Source of the DNA: Oerskovia jenensis
GTDB lineage: Bacteria; Actinomycetota; Actinomycetes; Actinomycetales; Cellulomonadaceae
DNA: 64,000 nucleotides
Assembly: GCF_016907235.1 (NCBI RefSeq)
Contig: NZ_JAFBBO010000001.1
Span: 2,108,001-2,172,000, forward strand
Reading direction: 5' to 3'
Part shown: positions 60,710-64,000 of the stretch, in pieces
How positions within the stretch are numbered: the first letter of the stretch is position 1
Layout of the letters: every line of letters begins with the position of its first letter
Notes under the pieces: generated by a model
Databases searched by the model: none
Told to the model about the DNA's origin: nothing
What the model saw: the letters and a program-made list of their open reading frames with translations, nothing else
Position numbers and translations under genes: made by a program

Positions 60710-62392
60710 ATGGACCCACGCGCCGGTACGCCCGCCCAGCCCCAGGACCTCATCGACGTGGACGCCGTGGTCGGCGCCTACTACGACCTGACCCCCGACG
60801 TCGACGACCCGGCGCAGAAGGTGGTGTTCGGGACGTCCGGCCACCGCGGGTCGAGCCTGGACCACGCGTTCAACGAGGCGCACATCCTCGCGATCACCGC
60901 GGCGATCGTGGAGTACCGCCGTGCGCAGGGCACCGACGGTCCGCTGTTCATCGGCCGCGACACGCACGCCCTGTCGCTGCCCGCGTGGCAGACCGCGATC
61001 GAGGTCCTCACGGCCGCGGGCGTCCAGACGTACATCGACGCGCGCGACTCCTACACGCCGACGCCGGCCGTGTCGCAGTCGATCCTGCTGCACAACGGTG
61101 CGGCCACCGAGGAGGGGGTCCGCACGAGCGGCCCCGCGCTCGCGGACGGCATCGTGGTGACGCCGTCGCACAACCCGCCGCGCGACGGCGGCTTCAAGTA
61201 CAACCCGCCGCACGGCGGCCCGGCGGACTCGGAGGCGACGGGCTGGATCGCGGACCGCGCGAACGAGATCCTGCGCTCGGGCGTCGGGCAGGTCAGGCGC
61301 GTCCCGCTCGAGCGTGCGCTGACCGCGGAAACCACGCACCGGCACGACTTCCTGACGGCGTACGTCGACGACCTCGCGAACGTGCTCGACCTCGACGCGA
61401 TCCGTGGCGCGGGCGTCTCGATCGGCGCCGACCCCCTGGGCGGGGCGTCGGTCGAGTACTGGGGCGAGATCGGCGAGCGCTACGGGCTGGACCTGACGGT
61501 CGTGAACCCGCAGGTGGACCCGCGCTGGGCGTTCATGACGCTCGACTGGGACGGCAAGATCCGCATGGACTGCTCGTCGCCCTACGCCATGGCCTCGCTC
61601 GTGCAGAAGATGACGGACCCGGACGCCACCTCCACGTTCGACATCGCGACGGGCAACGACGCGGACTCGGACCGCCACGGGATCGTGACCCCGGACGCGG
61701 GCCTCATGAACCCCAACCACTACCTCGCGGTCGCGATCGACTACCTGTACGGCGGGGCCCGCCCCGGCTGGCGCGCGGACGCCGCGATCGGCAAGACCCT
61801 CGTGTCCTCCTCGCTCATCGACCGGGTCGGCGCGGGTCTGGGCCGGCGCGTCGAGGAGGTCCCGGTGGGCTTCAAGTGGTTCGTGCCGGGCCTGCTCGAC
61901 GGTTCGGTCGGGTTCGGCGGCGAGGAGTCTGCGGGGGCCTCGTTCCTGCGCACGAACGGCGGGGTGTGGACCACGGACAAGGACGGCCTGCTGCTCGCGC
62001 TGCTCGCCTCGGAGATCCTCGCGACCACGGGGAGGACCCCGTCGCAGCACCACGCCCGGCTCGTCGAGCAGTACGGCGAGTCCTGGTACGCCCGCGTCGA
62101 CGCCCCGGCCTCGCTCGAGGAGAAGTCCGCGCTGGCGAAGCTCAGCCCCGAGCAGGTCACGTCGACGACGCTCGCGGGCGAGGAGATCACCGCGAAGCTG
62201 ACCACGGCGCCAGGCAACGGTGCGGCGATCGGCGGCCTCAAGGTCACCACGGAGAACGCGTGGTTCGCGGCGCGCCCCTCGGGCACGGAGAACGTGTACA
62301 AGATCTACGCCGAGTCGTTCGTCTCGGCCGAGCACCTGACGCAGGTGCAGGACGAGGCCAAGCAGGTCGTCTCGGACGCCCTGGGCGGCTGA
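60710..62392 (+). CDS. pgm: Phosphoglucomutase (alpha-D-glucose phosphate-specific)
   Basis: 560 aa from ATG at 60710 (CAGGAT six bases upstream). Phosphohexomutase domains: [21 protein letters not shown] near residue 40, the phosphoserine loop [22 protein letters not shown] near 150, metal loop [12 protein letters not shown] near 310, sugar-binding [11 protein letters not shown] near 400 and the phosphate-binding C-terminal [16 protein letters not shown]. It interconverts glucose 1- and 6-phosphate for glycogen, trehalose and UDP-glucose supply. Confidence 0.96.
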   Translation: MDPRAGTPAQPQDLIDVDAVVGAYYDLTPDVDDPAQKVVFGTSGHRGSSLDHAFNEAHILAITAAIVEYRRAQGTDGPLFIGRDTHALSLPAWQTAIEVLTAAGVQTYIDARDSYTPTPAVSQSILLHNGAATEEGVRTSGPALADGIVVTPSHNPPRDGGFKYNPPHGGPADSEATGWIADRANEILRSGVGQVRRVPLERALTAETTHRHDFLTAYVDDLANVLDLDAIRGAGVSIGADPLGGASVEYWGEIGERYGLDLTVVNPQVDPRWAFMTLDWDGKIRMDCSSPYAMASLVQKMTDPDATSTFDIATGNDADSDRHGIVTPDAGLMNPNHYLAVAIDYLYGGARPGWRADAAIGKTLVSSSLIDRVGAGLGRRVEEVPVGFKWFVPGLLDGSVGFGGEESAGASFLRTNGGVWTTDKDGLLLALLASEILATTGRTPSQHHARLVEQYGESWYARVDAPASLEEKSALAKLSPEQVTSTTLAGEEITAKLTTAPGNGAAIGGLKVTTENAWFAARPSGTENVYKIYAESFVSAEHLTQVQDEAKQVVSDALGG

Positions 62393-62407
62393 CGCGCGGG
62401 GCGAGGT

Positions 62408-62437
62408 GCCCGACGGCGGCGCGCACCGCCGTCGGGC
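62408..62437 (+). terminator. Terminator hairpin of pgm
   Basis: Perfect 12-bp stem (62408-62419 with 62426-62437), 6-base loop, sharing the GCCCGACGGCGG motif with the hairpin at 14652. Confidence 0.8.
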
Positions 62438-62602
62438 CTCCTGCCTTCCCGCAGCCCCCTTGCTCCGTATCACGTGGCGGCGGCCCCGACGCCCGCCGTC
62501 GGCTATCTCACATGGGCACTTCGCACCATCAGAAACACGGTCTGCCGCCGATCTCTACTCCTAGTATCGAAGTCGTTCCCTCGTCGATCCTCTGGAGTCC
62601 CC

Positions 62603-63310
62603 ATGCGCACGTCACGAGCAGCTCTCGCGCTGCCCCTCGCCCTCGCCGCCGTCCTCGGCCTGTCCGCCTGCGCGGGTGACGACGCCCCCGAGGAGACCAC
62701 CTCGGCCTCGACGAGCGTCGAGAAGCCGGCCACGGAGGAGACCCCCGCGGAGGAGGAGACCGAGGCAGGGTCCGCCGCCACGGGCGACAAGCCCGCCTGG
62801 GGCGCGTCGAACGAGGTCGTCGGCACCAAGCTCGGCACGGCCGAGGGCGACGGCTTCACGGTGGACGTCTACCAGGTGAGCACCGCGACCGCGACGAAGA
62901 CCGGCCAGTTCGCGGACGAGTCGGGCAAGCCGATCCTCAACCCGGGCGACCCGCTCGTGTTCGTCAACTACGTCCTGACCAACACGGGGGACGCCGACCT
63001 GCCCCTGAGCTACACGATCGTGGGCGTCGACGCCCGCTACGCCGACTGGCCCTACATGCAGGGCATGGACAGCATCGTCGACTCGGCCCTCTTCGAGGCG
63101 GCCGGTGTCGTCGACTCCCCGATCGCGCCGGGCTCGGGCGAGGCGCCGTTCGTCCTCGCTCCGGGGCAGTCCGTGGCCTACGGCGAGAACTTCAAGCACC
63201 AGCCCGGCTCGCCCATCGAGTTCGAGGTCACGCTGACCCCGGCCGACGCCGCGGGCGACCTGGTCCACGACCTGCGCCAGGAGGTCACGCTCTCCGCGAC
63301 CATCGCCTGA
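62603..63310 (+). CDS. Secreted lipoprotein of unknown function
   Basis: 235 aa from ATG at 62603 with TGGAG upstream. The signal peptide RAALALPLALAAVLGLSACAG ends in a lipobox, followed by a Glu/Thr/Ala-rich spacer to about residue 65. The rest is a beta-rich domain (FTVDVYQVSTATATKTGQF, PLVFVNYVLTNTGDADLPLSYTIVGVDARY), an immunoglobulin-like layout reminiscent of DUF4352-type proteins; the assignment is tentative. It is monocistronic, ending at a hairpin. Confidence 0.8.
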   Translation: MRTSRAALALPLALAAVLGLSACAGDDAPEETTSASTSVEKPATEETPAEEETEAGSAATGDKPAWGASNEVVGTKLGTAEGDGFTVDVYQVSTATATKTGQFADESGKPILNPGDPLVFVNYVLTNTGDADLPLSYTIVGVDARYADWPYMQGMDSIVDSALFEAAGVVDSPIAPGSGEAPFVLAPGQSVAYGENFKHQPGSPIEFEVTLTPADAAGDLVHDLRQEVTLSATIA

Positions 63311-63322
63311 CCCGGGCGCACC

Positions 63323-63369
63323 CCGAGCGGGGCGGGCTCTCGTCACCGACGAGGGCCCGCCCCGCTCGG
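63323..63369. terminator. Bidirectional terminator
   Basis: Perfect 15-bp stem (63323-63337 with 63355-63369) between the convergent lipoprotein and small GNAT genes. Confidence 0.8.
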
Positions 63370-63390
63370 TCGTTCACGGGACGGCAGGCG

Positions 63391-63690
63391 TCAGCGCGCG
63401 ACCAGGTCCTGGTACTCCTCGTGGAGCTGCACGAACGCCCGGATGAACGGGCACAGCGGGACGACCTTCTGCCCCGAGGCCCGGACCTGGTCGAGCGCCC
63501 CGCGCGCGAGGGTCGATCCGACGCCGTGGCCCGCGTACGCGTCGTCGACCTCGGTGTGCGTGAACACGACCTGCCCGGGTTGTCGCACGTACGCGGAGAA
63601 GCCCGCCACCTCCCCCTCGGGGGTGCGTGCCTCGAACCGCTCCTCGGCCGGGTTGTCGACGACCGCGATCTCCTGCGTCTGCTCGCTCAC
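63391..63690 (-). CDS. Small GNAT-like acetyltransferase (YjdJ type)
   Basis: 99 aa. A minimal GNAT domain: NPAEERFEARTPEGEVAGFSAYVRQPGQVVFTHTEVDDAYAGHGVGSTLARGALDQVRASGQKVVPLCPFIRAFVQLHEEY. GHGVGSTL is the acetyl-CoA loop, and the LCPFIRAFVQLHEEY end is typical of the YjdJ/Gcn5-like single-domain family (PF14542). The substrate is unknown. Confidence 0.9.
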   Translation of the reverse strand: MSEQTQEIAVVDNPAEERFEARTPEGEVAGFSAYVRQPGQVVFTHTEVDDAYAGHGVGSTLARGALDQVRASGQKVVPLCPFIRAFVQLHEEYQDLVAR

Positions 63691-63833
63691 CCGTTCATCA
63701 TGCGGGCCGCGATCGGTTCGCGCGCGCCCGGTGGAGCGGTGACACTCGGTACGTGCCGGTGTGGGACCGGCACGGGCCGGGCGCGCGCTGGACAGGCGCC
63801 GTCGACCGGGGCAACGGATGGGAGAATGGCACG

Positions 63834-64000
63834 GTGGTACAAGACCCCTCTCGCGCAGCGGCAGACGACTCCCGCAACCCCTACCGCGTCGTCCTCAGCA
63901 AGCCGGGGGCGCTGAACTTCTCGGCCGCCGCCGTCGTCGCGAGGCTCCCGATGTCCATGGTCGGCATCGGCATCGTCCTGATGATCCAGGGCATCTACGG
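63834..64000 (+). CDS. N-terminus of a membrane transporter, probably MFS (cut by window end)
   Basis: Open frame from GTG at 63834 to the window edge, 55 codons. After a polar leader (VQDPSRAAADDSRNPYRVV) comes a membrane segment starting SKPGALNFSAAAVVARLPMSMVGIGIVLMI, like the first helix of MFS drug exporters. GAGAAT lies six bases upstream. The family call rests on the first helix only. Confidence 0.55.
   Translation, partial: MVQDPSRAAADDSRNPYRVVLSKPGALNFSAAAVVARLPMSMVGIGIVLMIQGIY

Overview
The window is from a very GC-rich actinobacterium. Codon usage, CvnABCD and Bpa/PafE orthologues, frequent GTG starts, many apparently leaderless genes and DtxR/IdeR-type iron boxes suggest Micrococcales, perhaps a Cellulomonas/Cellulosimicrobium/Oerskovia relative; this placement is inferred from gene content only.

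Bases 1-9066 look like the integrase end of a genomic island inserted at the 3' end of tRNA-Arg(ACG). A tyrosine recombinase, an excisionase-like protein and a small partner overlap one another next to the tRNA. Beyond a small XRE-type regulator lies a tightly overlapping minus-strand operon: an SDR, an ATP-grasp ligase, a PaaK-type adenylating enzyme, a second (circularly permuted type) ATP-grasp ligase and a second PaaK-type enzyme that runs off the window. This looks like a compact non-NRPS amide-forming biosynthetic operon, and it is the best candidate for an undescribed system.

Bases 9067-28600 are ordinary chromosome: a Kup K+ transporter, an FAH-family hydrolase, a FtsX-type ABC exporter, two tRNA-Ser genes, a TetR/MMPL efflux pair with a visible operator, a ThrE-type exporter, a complete conservon (cvnABCD), a quinone oxidoreductase, Bpa and an EamA permease.

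Bases 28600-33800 hold a LacI-regulated sugar ABC importer without its own ATPase. Next come a methionine aminopeptidase, a GNAT gene bracketed by two copies of a 71-bp repeat, a HAD phosphatase and serS.

Bases 37685-48672 form an iron locus: a siderophore importer (ATPase, two permeases, a siderophore-interacting reductase, two binding proteins), an AraC regulator and a divergent pair of ABC half-exporters. The ATPase motifs of the two half-exporters are degenerate in complementary ways. Two iron boxes are visible.

Bases 48800-64000 carry envelope and housekeeping genes: a diacylglycerol-kinase-like protein, an AI-2E family permease, a 1551-aa membrane protein made of two copies of an alkaline-phosphatase-like plus multi-TM module, a GT2 glycosyltransferase, a DUF5926 protein, a membrane metallophosphoesterase, a rhodanese, phosphoglucomutase, a lipoprotein, a small GNAT and the start of a membrane transporter. 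No rRNA, CRISPR array or recognisable IS transposase was seen.
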